Below, piece after piece: positions 1-7,886 of a stretch of 29,930 nucleotides of DNA. Under the pieces are notes generated by a model, which made no database searches, was not told the DNA's origin, and worked only from the letters and a program-made list of their open reading frames with translations. The DNA lies in assembly GCA_011371325.1 (NCBI GenBank), contig DRQV01000184.1, positions 1 through 29,930 of the forward strand, read 5' to 3'. The stretch's first letter is position 1, and every line of letters starts with the position of its first letter. The stretch is from Thioploca sp. (GTDB lineage: Bacteria > Pseudomonadota > Gammaproteobacteria > Beggiatoales > Beggiatoaceae). A program made the position numbers and the translations under genes.

Positions 1-98
1 GAACAGTATCGAACTTATTACAAAATCTCTTATAGCCAAGCAGGCGATTACAGCATAATTTTATTAAAACTTTTTTAATCTAACCTGCATGACTAATA

Positions 99-3000
99 TT
101 AAACTTGTTCTAATTCAATATCAATTCCTAAAGAACGAATTTCTTTAATAAGAACATTAAACGATTCTGGCATTCCAGCCTGCATTTGATGATTGCCGTC
201 AACAATGTTTTTATACATCTTAGTGCGACCATTAACATCATCTGACTTAACTGTCAACATCTCCTGCAAAGTATAAGAAGCACCATAAGCTTCCAAAGCC
301 CAGACTTCCATTTCACCAAATCGTTGACCACCAAATTGAGCTTTACCACCCAAAGGTTGTTGAGTAACTAAACTATAAGGTCCAGTAGAACGAGCGTGCA
401 TTTTATCATCAACCAAGTGATTGAGCTTCAAAATATACATATAACCAATTGTAACTGGACGATCAAATTTTTCGCCAGTACGGCCATCATATAAAGTTGT
501 TTGGCCACTGATTGGTAAGTCAGCCAATTCTAACATACCTCTAATTTCTTCTTCATTAGCTCCATCAAATACTGGAGTTGCCATAGGCACCCCACTACTT
601 AAATTATGAGCTAATTCAAGTATCTCATCGTCAGTAAAACCGGCTATATTTTCCTTTTTACCACCACTAACATTATAAATTTTTTCCAATAATTCTCGAA
701 TGTTTGCAATTTTATCTTTAGTTTTGAGTAATGATTCTAACTTCTCACCCAAAGTCTTAGCTGCCCAACCTAAATGAGTTTCCAACACTTGGCCAATATT
801 CATTCGAGATGGAACTCCAAGCGGATTCAAAACGATATCTACTGGTCGACCATCTTTAGTATGTGGCATATCTTCTACTGGAACGATCATAGAAACTACA
901 CCTTTATTACCATGCCTACCAGCCATTTTATCTCCAGGCTGAATTTGACGTTTTACGGCTAAGTAAACTTTAACCATCTTTAAAACGCCAGGCGGTAAAT
1001 CATCACCAGTAACCAGTTTTTTATGTTTTTCTTTAAACATATCATCAGAATACTTACGATAATCTTTAAGCTGTTGGTTAAGCTGGTCTATTTTAACTTG
1101 AGTTTCAGAATCTTGAACTTGTATTTCAAATAATTTAGTTCTTTGTTCTATACCAGCTAAGTTATCAGCTGTTATTTTAGTATCAAGATTTAAATCTGGA
1201 GAAGCATTTTTTACTGTTTGGCCAATTAATAATGGTTCTAAACGACTATACACATCATTTTCCAAAACTCTGAACTCATCATTCAAATCTTTTTTAACTT
1301 GTTTTAAAGCTAACTTTTCAATATGTAAAGTACGAGCATCTTTTTCAATTCCATCTCGAGTAAATACTTGCACATCAATCACTGTGCCACTAGTGCTACT
1401 AGATACTCGTAATGAACTATCCTTTACTTCAGAAGCTTTCTCGCCAAAAATAGCTCTCAATAATTTCTCTTCTGGAGTAAGCTGAGTTTCACCTTTAGGA
1501 GTAACTTTACCAACTAAAATATCTCCTGGTTTAACCTGAGCTCCAATAGAAATAATACCAGTTTCATCTAAATTCTTAAGAACAGATTCTGATAAATTAG
1601 GAATATCGGAGGTAATTTCTTCCGGCCCTAATTTTGTATCACGAGCTAAACAACTGAGTTCCACGATATGAATAGAAGTAAAACGTTCTTCTTCAACCAC
1701 TCGTTCGGAAATTAAAATTGAATCTTCAAAATTATAACCATTCCAAGGCATAAAAGCGACGAGCATATTTTGTCCCAATGCTAATTCACCTAAATCAGTG
1801 GAGGGGCCATCGGCTAACACATCACCTTTTTTAATTATATCGCCAGGACGTACTAAAGGTTTTTGATTGATGCAAGTATTTTGATTCGAGCGTACATATT
1901 TTATTAGATTATAAATATCAACCAAACCAGAATATTCTTCTTCAGTATTTTCAACAATTTCATCAACTCGAACTACAATACGTGAAGCATCTACAGAATC
2001 TACAACACCACTACGTTCTGCAATAATTGCCACTCCAGAATCTATTGCTACAGTACGTTCTATACCTGTGCCAACTAATGGTTTTTCTGATCGCAAAGTT
2101 GGTACAGCTTGTCTTTGCATATTAGAACCCATTAAAGCTCGGTTAGCATCATCATGTTCTAAAAATGGAATCAATGCTGCTGCCACAGATACAATTTGTT
2201 TAGGTGAAACATCCATATAATTTACTTCTTCACGATTTTTCACTGTAAATTCATTGTTATGGCGTACTGTAACCATAGTATCGGTTAAATTACCATCCAA
2301 ATCCACCGCAGCATTAGTTTGGGCAATTACATTGTTACCTTCATCAATTGCTGATAAATAATCTATCTGGGAAGTTATTTTACCATTTTCAACTCGTCGA
2401 TATGGAGTCTCTAAAAAACCATAAGAATTGGTTCTAGCATAACTTGCCAATGAATTGATCAAGCCAATATTTGGGCCTTCTGGAGTTTCAATTGGACAAA
2501 GACGACCATAGTGAGTTGGATGTACATCACGTACTTCAAAACCAGCTCGTTCTCGAGTTAAACCGCCAGGCCCTAAAGCTGAAATTCGGCGTTTATGGGT
2601 AATCTCAGACAGTGGATTATTTTGATCCATAAACTGTGATAATTGACTAGAGCCAAAAAATTCTCGAATAGCTGCTGAGACTGGTTTAGCATTAATCAAT
2701 TCTTGTGGCATCATTTGAGCAGATTCTGGCTGACTTAAACGTTCTTTGACTGCTCTTTCTACTCGTACCAATCCAATTCTGAATTGATTTTCAGTCATTT
2801 CACCAACACTTCGTACTCGTCTATTACCTAAGTGATCAATATCATCAATATCATCTTTATGATTACGAATATCATTAATAGTACGCAATACTTCAATGAT
2901 ATCATCTGATGATAAAATTCCTAAACCAGTAGTCTTTTTTCTACCAATTCTACGATTGAACTTCATCCGTCCAACTTCTGACAAATCATAACGTTCTGGA

Positions 3001-4199
3001 GTAAAAAACAAATTGTTAAATAAAGTCTTAGCTGATTCACTCGTAGGTGGTTCACCAGGTCGCATCATCCGATAAATTTCCACCCAAGCTTCTACTGGAC
3101 TAGTAGTCGGGTCGATTTTTAATGTGTTGGAGATATAAGGACCTCGATCTGAATCATTAATATATAAAACCTCAAACTGTTCAATTTTATGTTCTTGTAA
3201 CAGAATTAAAGTCTCTTCTACAATTTCATCATTAGCTTTAATAATAACTTCGCCATCATTTGCTGAAATAATGTCATGAGCTAATATTTTACCAATTAAA
3301 AAGTTATCAGCATTTCCTTCTGAATAATTTTGTGGAATTCTAACTATTTCTATTTTTTGTAGTTGTTTTATTAGTTTATGAGTAATCCGTCTTCCAACTG
3401 GAACGATTATATTGCCATCTGCATCTTTTATATCAAAAGGAGCGATCTCTCCACGTAACTGTTTAAAATCAATTTGCCAATAAAAATCATTATCTTTTAG
3501 TTTGATTTTATGAGTGTCAAAAAATTTAGATAAAATTTCTTCATTATTAAATTCTAAAGCTCGAAGAATAATAGTAGCTGGTAGCTTACGACGACGGTCG
3601 ATTCTAACATATAAACAATCTTTGTGATCAAATTCAAAATCTAACCATGAACCACGATAAGGAATTATTCTAGCATTAAATAAAATTTTACCAGAAGTAT
3701 GAGTTTTACCTCTATCATGATCAAAAAAGACTCCAGGTGAACGATGTAATTGCGATACAATAACCCGCTCAGTCCCATTGATAACAAAGGTTCCGTTTTT
3801 AGTCATTAAGGGAATTTCACCCATATAAACTTCTTGCTCTTTAATATTTTTAACTGCTTTAGAGTCTTTATCATAAATAATTAATCTTACTTTGACTCGT
3901 AAAGAAGTGGCGTAGGTCATACCACGTAATTGACATTCTTTAACGTCAAAAGTTGGTTTACTAAGCCGATAACTAACATATTCAAGAGTCGCATGACCAG
4001 AAAAACTAGTTATAGGAAATACAGATTTAAAGGCGGCATGCAGGCCTTTATCAGATCTTTTTTCTATTGGAGTATCTATTTGTAGCAAATCCTTATATGA
4101 ATTAAGCTGAATAGCTAACAAATAAGGTACTTTTAATATACTGGGATATTTCCCAAAGCTTTTACGAATGCGTTTTTTTTCAGTAAACGAGTAGGGCAT
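99..4199 (-). CDS. rpoB: DNA-directed RNA polymerase subunit beta
   Basis: This is the beta subunit of RNA polymerase, which forms much of the catalytic cleft and the rifampicin pocket. The reading frame opens at a TTG at 4211, but MPYSFTEKKRIRKSFG matches the usual RpoB N-terminus, so I place the start at the ATG at 4199; the ATG at 4208 is also possible. From the ATG at 4199 the protein has 1366 residues, close to the family's roughly 1340. The rifampicin cluster (FGSSQLSQFMDQNNPLSE, then THKRRISALGPGG, about residues 515-545) has the wild-type Asp, His and Ser residues, so sensitivity is expected. The GDKMAGRHGNKG motif lies near residue 1090. It follows rplL after about 220 bases with two hairpins between them. 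rpoC normally follows; its start is not visible in the 98 bases left. Confidence 0.98.
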   Translation of the reverse strand: MPYSFTEKKRIRKSFGKYPSILKVPYLLAIQLNSYKDLLQIDTPIEKRSDKGLHAAFKSVFPITSFSGHATLEYVSYRLSKPTFDVKECQLRGMTYATSLRVKVRLIIYDKDSKAVKNIKEQEVYMGEIPLMTKNGTFVINGTERVIVSQLHRSPGVFFDHDRGKTHTSGKILFNARIIPYRGSWLDFEFDHKDCLYVRIDRRRKLPATIILRALEFNNEEILSKFFDTHKIKLKDNDFYWQIDFKQLRGEIAPFDIKDADGNIIVPVGRRITHKLIKQLQKIEIVRIPQNYSEGNADNFLIGKILAHDIISANDGEVIIKANDEIVEETLILLQEHKIEQFEVLYINDSDRGPYISNTLKIDPTTSPVEAWVEIYRMMRPGEPPTSESAKTLFNNLFFTPERYDLSEVGRMKFNRRIGRKKTTGLGILSSDDIIEVLRTINDIRNHKDDIDDIDHLGNRRVRSVGEMTENQFRIGLVRVERAVKERLSQPESAQMMPQELINAKPVSAAIREFFGSSQLSQFMDQNNPLSEITHKRRISALGPGGLTRERAGFEVRDVHPTHYGRLCPIETPEGPNIGLINSLASYARTNSYGFLETPYRRVENGKITSQIDYLSAIDEGNNVIAQTNAAVDLDGNLTDTMVTVRHNNEFTVKNREEVNYMDVSPKQIVSVAAALIPFLEHDDANRALMGSNMQRQAVPTLRSEKPLVGTGIERTVAIDSGVAIIAERSGVVDSVDASRIVVRVDEIVENTEEEYSGLVDIYNLIKYVRSNQNTCINQKPLVRPGDIIKKGDVLADGPSTDLGELALGQNMLVAFMPWNGYNFEDSILISERVVEEERFTSIHIVELSCLARDTKLGPEEITSDIPNLSESVLKNLDETGIISIGAQVKPGDILVGKVTPKGETQLTPEEKLLRAIFGEKASEVKDSSLRVSSSTSGTVIDVQVFTRDGIEKDARTLHIEKLALKQVKKDLNDEFRVLENDVYSRLEPLLIGQTVKNASPDLNLDTKITADNLAGIEQRTKLFEIQVQDSETQVKIDQLNQQLKDYRKYSDDMFKEKHKKLVTGDDLPPGVLKMVKVYLAVKRQIQPGDKMAGRHGNKGVVSMIVPVEDMPHTKDGRPVDIVLNPLGVPSRMNIGQVLETHLGWAAKTLGEKLESLLKTKDKIANIRELLEKIYNVSGGKKENIAGFTDDEILELAHNLSSGVPMATPVFDGANEEEIRGMLELADLPISGQTTLYDGRTGEKFDRPVTIGYMYILKLNHLVDDKMHARSTGPYSLVTQQPLGGKAQFGGQRFGEMEVWALEAYGASYTLQEMLTVKSDDVNGRTKMYKNIVDGNHQMQAGMPESFNVLIKEIRSLGIDIELEQV

Positions 4200-4358
4200 A
4201 GTTGTCATCAACTAATTTTGAAAAACTGCATGAATTCTTGATTCAAGGTAATATAACTAAAACAAGTTATCTCCCTTGAGAGGAGGTTGGGATTGTTGTC
4301 AGTTACTATCGAATAAGTTCCAGCTGTGTGGTAACTTTAAATAGTATTTTTTATAAAA

Positions 4359-4382
4359 TGGTTAGTAATTTATTACTAACCA
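4359..4382 (-). promoter_or_regulatory. Hairpin in the rplL-rpoB spacer (attenuator-like)
   Basis: A perfect 10-bp inverted repeat (TGGTTAGTAA, loop TTTA, TTACTAACCA) lies between rplL and rpoB. On the transcribed minus strand it is followed by TTTTATAAAA rather than a solid T run, so it would be at most a leaky terminator. In E. coli this spacer carries a partial attenuator and an RNase III site, and a similar role here is inferred from position. Confidence 0.5.
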
Positions 4383-4385
4383 GTT

Positions 4386-4410
4386 ATATGCTTCCTCATA
4401 GGAAACATAT
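4386..4410 (-). promoter_or_regulatory. Second hairpin just downstream of rplL
   Basis: ATATG and CATAT flank TTCCT-CAT-AGGAA, giving two 5-bp stems separated by one mismatched pair around a 3-base loop. It starts about 10 bases after the rplL stop codon and precedes the 10-bp hairpin at 4359-4382. It may act in RNA processing or protect the 3' end of rplL. No T run follows, so it is not a simple terminator. Confidence 0.4.
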
Positions 4411-4419
4411 ATAAAATAG

Positions 4420-4800
4420 TTATTTGATTTCAGCAGTAGCACCAACTTCTTCAAGTTCTTTCTTGATCTTTTCAGCTTCATCTTTAGGAATATCTTCCTT
4501 GACAACTGAAGGAACTCCTTCAACTAAAGTTTTAGCTTCTTTAAGACCTAAGCTAGTGATACCACGAATAGCTTTAATGACTTGAACTTTCTTTTCACCA
4601 AAACTGGTTAAAGATACTGTAAATTCAGTTTGTTCTGCTGCAGAAGCAACTTCACCGCCACCAGCAGGAGGTGCAACTGTTGCAACTGGTGCTGCTGCTG
4701 AAACTCCAAACTTATCTTCCATTGCTTTAACAAGTTCTACTACTTCCATAACTGACATATCAGCAATGGCATCTAAAATATCTTCTTTGGCTACTGCCAT
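4420..4800 (-). CDS. rplL: 50S ribosomal protein L7/L12
   Basis: This is the stalk protein that binds L10 as dimers and recruits translation GTPases such as EF-Tu. At 126 residues it is near the usual 120-125. The N-terminal dimerisation helices (residues 1-33) are followed by an Ala/Pro/Gly-rich hinge (about 34-50). The globular C-terminal domain carries the conserved KVQVIKAIRGITSLGLKEAK helix region that contacts the factors. A good Shine-Dalgarno (TTAGGAG) precedes the ATG. It follows rplJ closely, as in most bacteria, and is probably translated in excess from the same mRNA. Confidence 0.98.
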   Translation of the reverse strand: MAVAKEDILDAIADMSVMEVVELVKAMEDKFGVSAAAPVATVAPPAGGGEVASAAEQTEFTVSLTSFGEKKVQVIKAIRGITSLGLKEAKTLVEGVPSVVKEDIPKDEAEKIKKELEEVGATAEIK

Positions 4801-4843
4801 AAATAAATCTCCTAATTTCTGATTTGAAATTTCTATGAAATTC

Positions 4844-5368
4844 CTAAGATGGTTTACTATCGCTTACTGCAGCTATTGTACGCACAAGTCTAGTATGAGG
4901 TTCAGCGAGGGTACGTACCAATTTACCAATAGGTGCTTGCATAACTGACATCAACATACTAACAGCTTCGTCATAAGTTGGTAATTTAGCTATTTCAGTT
5001 ATTGATTGAGCTGGTAGTAATTTACCACCAATAGCAATAGCTTTAACCACTAATTTTTTGTTAGTTTTGCTGAAATCATCAATAACTCGTGCTGCTGCAC
5101 CTGGATCGTTAATAGAAAATGCCAATACAATCGGTCCAACTAGAGCTTCTTGTAAACACTCAAATTCAGTACCAGCAATAGCTCTTTTAGCTAAAGTATT
5201 TCTCACTACACGTAAGTAAACACCAGCTTTCCGTGCTTTTCTCCGCAAGTCAGTCATTTCTGTGACAGTCATACCAAGATATTCGGTAGCAACCGCAGAA
5301 TGAGCAGTACTAGCAATTTCATTAACGGTGGCAACGATAGCTCGCTTATCATCTAATTTAAGCGGCAT
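4844..5368 (-). CDS. rplJ: 50S ribosomal protein L10
   Basis: L10 anchors the L7/L12 dimers to 23S rRNA at the base of the stalk. The open frame extends up to 5416, but MPLKLDDKRAIVATVNEIA is the usual L10 N-terminus and an AGGAGA Shine-Dalgarno sits directly before the ATG at 5368. The true product is therefore about 174 residues. The extra upstream codons fall inside the L10 leader RNA and are not expected to be translated. rplL follows after 43 bases. The leader upstream implies translational feedback by the L10-L7/L12 complex. Confidence 0.97.
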   Translation of the reverse strand: MPLKLDDKRAIVATVNEIASTAHSAVATEYLGMTVTEMTDLRRKARKAGVYLRVVRNTLAKRAIAGTEFECLQEALVGPIVLAFSINDPGAAARVIDDFSKTNKKLVVKAIAIGGKLLPAQSITEIAKLPTYDEAVSMLMSVMQAPIGKLVRTLAEPHTRLVRTIAAVSDSKPS

Positions 5369-5369
5369 T

Positions 5370-5480
5370 AACGTTCTCCTAGGTTTATAATAACAAGCAA
5401 ACCAAAGGTTTGCCATCTACGTAGGATTTATTAAGAACCTACGGTCTTTGATGACTGCTGGAATAAATCCAGTAGCACAA
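5370..5480 (-). promoter_or_regulatory. L10 leader (ribosomal protein autoregulatory mRNA leader)
   Basis: On the minus strand the region between rplA and rplJ reads GACCGTAGG, a short loop, then CCTACGTAGATGG. This is the core signature of the gammaproteobacterial L10 leader bound by the L10-(L7/L12) complex. Supporting stems are CGTAGG/CCTACG (5420-5425 with 5438-5443), an upstream stem with one mismatch (5455-5462 with 5468-5475), and a 7-bp hairpin with loop AAA (5397-5413) near the rplJ ribosome binding site. The identification is by recalled motif and position; a covariance-model search would settle it. Confidence 0.82.
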
Positions 5481-5502
5481 AGTCGGTATAAAATTAAGTA
5501 TC

Positions 5503-6192
5503 TTATAAAGTCGATTGATCAACTAAAATACCAGGTCCCATCGTTGTGGACACGGTAATCTTCTGCATATATACACCTTTTGCAGTACTAGGTTTTATTT
5601 TATTCAAATCGGTAATTAAAGTTTTTAAATTTTCATGCAATTCCTTGGAACTAAATGAAACTTTACCGATAATACAATGAATAATACCTGCTTTATCAGT
5701 ACGATAACGTATTTGACCGGCTTTAGCGGTCTTAACTGCTGTTGCTACATCAGGAGTAACTGTACCAACTTTGGGGTTTGGCATTAAACCGCGAGGGCCT
5801 AAAATCTTACCTAACTGGCCTACAACCCGCATGGTATCAGGAGATGCAATTACAACATCAAACTCTAAAAAACCTTTTTTAACTTGATTAGCTAAATCTT
5901 CAAACCCAACTATATCTGCGCCTGCTTCTGTAGCCTCTGTAGCTTTATCACCTTGGGCAAATACTGCTACTCTAACTTGTTTTCCTGTACCATTAGGCAA
6001 TACTGTAGAGCTACGAATTGCCTGTTCTGATTTACGTGGATCAACTCCTAAATTTACACTAACATCCACTGATTCAACGAATTTAGCTGGAGGAATTGAT
6101 TTCAATATTTCAAATGCTTCTTCAATTGGATAAGATTTGCCAGGTTGTACTTTATCTTTAATTATTTTCGCACGTTTACTTAGCTTTGCCAT
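5503..6192 (-). CDS. rplA: 50S ribosomal protein L1
   Basis: L1 forms the mobile L1 stalk at the E site and represses the rplK-rplA mRNA. At 229 residues it has the family's usual length, with the hallmark LGPRGLMPNPKVGTV segment near residue 130 and a typical basic N-terminus. Its ATG comes immediately after the rplK stop codon, and the GGAGG ribosome binding site lies inside the end of rplK, so the two genes are probably translationally coupled. Confidence 0.98.
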   Translation of the reverse strand: MAKLSKRAKIIKDKVQPGKSYPIEEAFEILKSIPPAKFVESVDVSVNLGVDPRKSEQAIRSSTVLPNGTGKQVRVAVFAQGDKATEATEAGADIVGFEDLANQVKKGFLEFDVVIASPDTMRVVGQLGKILGPRGLMPNPKVGTVTPDVATAVKTAKAGQIRYRTDKAGIIHCIIGKVSFSSKELHENLKTLITDLNKIKPSTAKGVYMQKITVSTTMGPGILVDQSTL

Positions 6193-6624
6193 TTATAATC
6201 CCTCCACTACTATTCCCATACTTCTAGCACTACCTGCAATAATTTTTACAGCAGCATCCAAATCGTTAGCATTTAAGTCTGCCATTTTAGTTTTAGCAAT
6301 TTCTTCAACTTGTTCTCTAGTCACTTTACCAACTTTATCAGTATGAGGTGTCTTGCTACCACTTTTAACACCAGCTGCCTTTTTCAACAAAATTGAAGCT
6401 GGAGGAGTTTTTATAATAAAGGTAAAACTACGATCAGAATAAGCTGTAATAACAACAGGAGTAGGCATTCCAGGTTCTAAATTCTGGGTTTTAGCATTAA
6501 ATGCTTTGCAAAATTCCATTATGTTAAGACCATGCTGACCTAGAGCTGGTCCAACTGGTGGACTTGGATTAGCTTGACCTGCTTTTACTTGCAGTTTAAT
6601 ATATGCTTGTACTTTTTTTGCCAT
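6193..6624 (-). CDS. rplK: 50S ribosomal protein L11
   Basis: L11 sits at the GTPase-associated centre of the large subunit and binds 23S rRNA together with L10. At 143 residues it is one longer than E. coli L11. The N-terminal KLQVKAGQANPSPPVGPALG segment is diagnostic: it is the proline-rich region around the thiostrepton site. The C-terminal RNA-binding domain ends with the conserved AGSARSMGI segment. An AGGAAA ribosome binding site precedes the ATG. It is separated from nusG by 53 bases that hold a probable L1 operator. Confidence 0.98.
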   Translation of the reverse strand: MAKKVQAYIKLQVKAGQANPSPPVGPALGQHGLNIMEFCKAFNAKTQNLEPGMPTPVVITAYSDRSFTFIIKTPPASILLKKAAGVKSGSKTPHTDKVGKVTREQVEEIAKTKMADLNANDLDAAVKIIAGSARSMGIVVEGL

Positions 6625-6640
6625 TTTGTTTTCCTAAGTA

Positions 6641-6670
6641 CCGGGTAAAACGCTTTAACAGCTCCCCGTT
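6641..6670 (-). promoter_or_regulatory. Probable L1-binding translational operator of rplK-rplA
   Basis: The nusG-rplK spacer, read on the minus strand, contains CGGGGAGC, a short A/T-rich loop, then GCGTTTTACCCG. This can form an outer CGGG/CCCG stem and closely resembles the known leader of E. coli rplK, where L1 represses its own mRNA. The assignment rests on position and resemblance only. Confidence 0.5.
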
Positions 6671-6677
6671 TAAGTAA

Positions 6678-7232
6678 TTATTCTTTTTCAACTTGTCCAA
6701 ATTCTAATTCAACTGGGGTTGAACGTCCAAAAATCCTTACGGCAACTCGTAATCGATTTTTCTCATAGTTAGCTTCTTCAACTACACCATTAAAATCGTT
6801 AAAAGGTCCATCAATGACACGAACCACTTCACCTACTTCAAATAATACTTTTGGTCGTGGTTTTTGTGCTCCATCTTGAATATGTTGCAAAATGGCTTCA
6901 GCTTCTTTATCAGAAATCGGAGTTGGCGGAACGAATTTATCTTTACTTTTGCGTTCACTACCACCGATAAATCCCATAACTTTTGGAACATTTTTTACTA
7001 AATGCCATGCTTCATCGTTCATGTCCATTTGAACTAGAACGTAACCGGGATAAAGTTTACGATCACTCTTACGTTTTACTCCATCTTTCATTTCCACAAC
7101 TTCTTCAACTGGAACTAAAATATCGCCAAAACAGTGGGATAATGAACTTAATCTAACTCTTTCTTCGAGAGATGATTTAACTCGTCTTTCAAAGTTAGAA
7201 TAAGTATGCACGACATACCACCGCATTGCCAT
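6678..7232 (-). CDS. nusG: Transcription termination/antitermination factor NusG
   Basis: NusG binds the RNA polymerase clamp, raises processivity and couples to Rho or ribosomal S10. The 184-residue product has an N-terminal NGN domain (MRWYVVHTYSNFERRVKSSL through LYPGYVLVQM) and a C-terminal KOW domain (FEVGEVVRVIDGPFNDFNGVV, about residues 130-150). A strong AAGGAGGT ribosome binding site lies 8 bases before the first ATG and supports that start over the Met two codons later. The gene is separated from secE by only four bases. Confidence 0.98.
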   Translation of the reverse strand: MAMRWYVVHTYSNFERRVKSSLEERVRLSSLSHCFGDILVPVEEVVEMKDGVKRKSDRKLYPGYVLVQMDMNDEAWHLVKNVPKVMGFIGGSERKSKDKFVPPTPISDKEAEAILQHIQDGAQKPRPKVLFEVGEVVRVIDGPFNDFNGVVEEANYEKNRLRVAVRIFGRSTPVELEFGQVEKE

Positions 7233-7236
7233 ATAA

Positions 7237-7620
7237 TCAACCTCCTTGACCAGTAAATATTCTAACTGTCCAAAGTAATAAGCTATCTAGTGACCAAATT
7301 ATTAAGGAAACCATAACTACCATTAATAATACAATACCTGTCATTTGTACTGTTTCCTGTCGAGTTGGCCACACTACTCTCCGTACTTCTATATTAGATT
7401 GGCGAATAAAATCAACTGTGGAACGACCTTTGCTGGTTGTTGATGCAACAAAAAAAGCAATGCCAACTATGCCTAATATGCTAACTACACGTAAAAGCAG
7501 GGAATATTCAGAAAAATAATGGAAACCGAAGATACCAGTTGCAACCAAAACAGCTACTAATATCCATTTAATGAAATCAACAAGTTTATTGGAAGCAGCG
7601 GTTTTTATTTTTGTATTCAT
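7237..7620 (-). CDS. secE: Preprotein translocase subunit SecE
   Basis: SecE is the clamp subunit of the SecYEG inner-membrane protein channel. The open frame runs up to 7653, but its first 11 codons overlap the 3' part of tRNA-Trp. Starting at MNTKIKTAASNKLVDF (ATG at 7620) gives 127 residues, the same length as E. coli SecE. Three membrane segments are visible (about 16-33, 41-59 and 94-117). The conserved cytosolic amphipathic region EVRRVVWPTRQET lies just before the third. The ribosome binding site is weak. Confidence 0.96.
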   Translation of the reverse strand: MNTKIKTAASNKLVDFIKWILVAVLVATGIFGFHYFSEYSLLLRVVSILGIVGIAFFVASTTSKGRSTVDFIRQSNIEVRRVVWPTRQETVQMTGIVLLMVVMVSLIIWSLDSLLLWTVRIFTGQGG

Positions 7621-7642
7621 TATTGAATTGATAAAGGAAAAA

Positions 7643-7719
7643 TGGCAGGCCAAGAGGGACTCGAACCCCCAACCTTCTCGTTTGGAGCGAGATGCTCTGC
7701 CAAATTGAGCTATTGGCCT
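7643..7719 (-). tRNA. tRNA-Trp (anticodon CCA)
   Basis: A full cloverleaf can be folded on the minus strand: acceptor AGGCCAA/TTGGCCT, a D arm, anticodon stem TCTCG/CGAGA with loop CTCCAAA, and a T arm with TTCGAGT. The discriminator is G, as expected for tryptophan, and a 3' CCA is encoded. It lies between tuf and secE, a common gammaproteobacterial position. Confidence 0.97.
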
Positions 7720-7748
7720 AATAAAACTATCTTGTTCACTTTGAAACT

Positions 7749-7775
7749 ATTATAATAAAAGTTTTAGGTAAGCAA
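7749..7775 (-). promoter_or_regulatory. Promoter of tRNA-Trp-secE-nusG
   Basis: A perfect -10 TATAAT (minus strand, 7749-7754) is preceded by TTGCTT (7770-7775) with a short 15-base spacer. The -10 box is about 30 bases before the 5' end of tRNA-Trp and lies after the tuf terminator. The -35 spacing is suboptimal, so the -35 is uncertain. Confidence 0.55.
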
Positions 7776-7829
7776 TTGTATTTCTAAATTATACTCCAAA
7801 TAAGCCTACCATAATTAAAATTATAAATT

Positions 7830-7860
7830 TAAGAAAAATTGAAAGTTTTGAGGCTTTCAA
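7830..7860 (-). terminator. Rho-independent terminator of tuf
   Basis: A perfect 7-bp stem (TTGAAAG/CTTTCAA, 7839-7845 with 7854-7860, 8-base loop) is followed on the minus strand by TTTTTCTT. It begins 27 bases after the tuf stop codon and separates tuf from the tRNA-Trp-secE unit. Confidence 0.75.
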
Positions 7861-7886
7861 ATTTCCGAAAAATTATTCAATAATCA

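Noticed and set aside
5369..5416. 16-codon N-terminal extension of rplJ
   Set aside because: It overlaps the L10 leader RNA, while a strong ribosome binding site and the conserved N-terminus support the ATG at 5368.
7621..7653. 11-codon N-terminal extension of secE
   Set aside because: It runs into the 3' end of tRNA-Trp, and the start at 7620 gives the exact usual SecE length.
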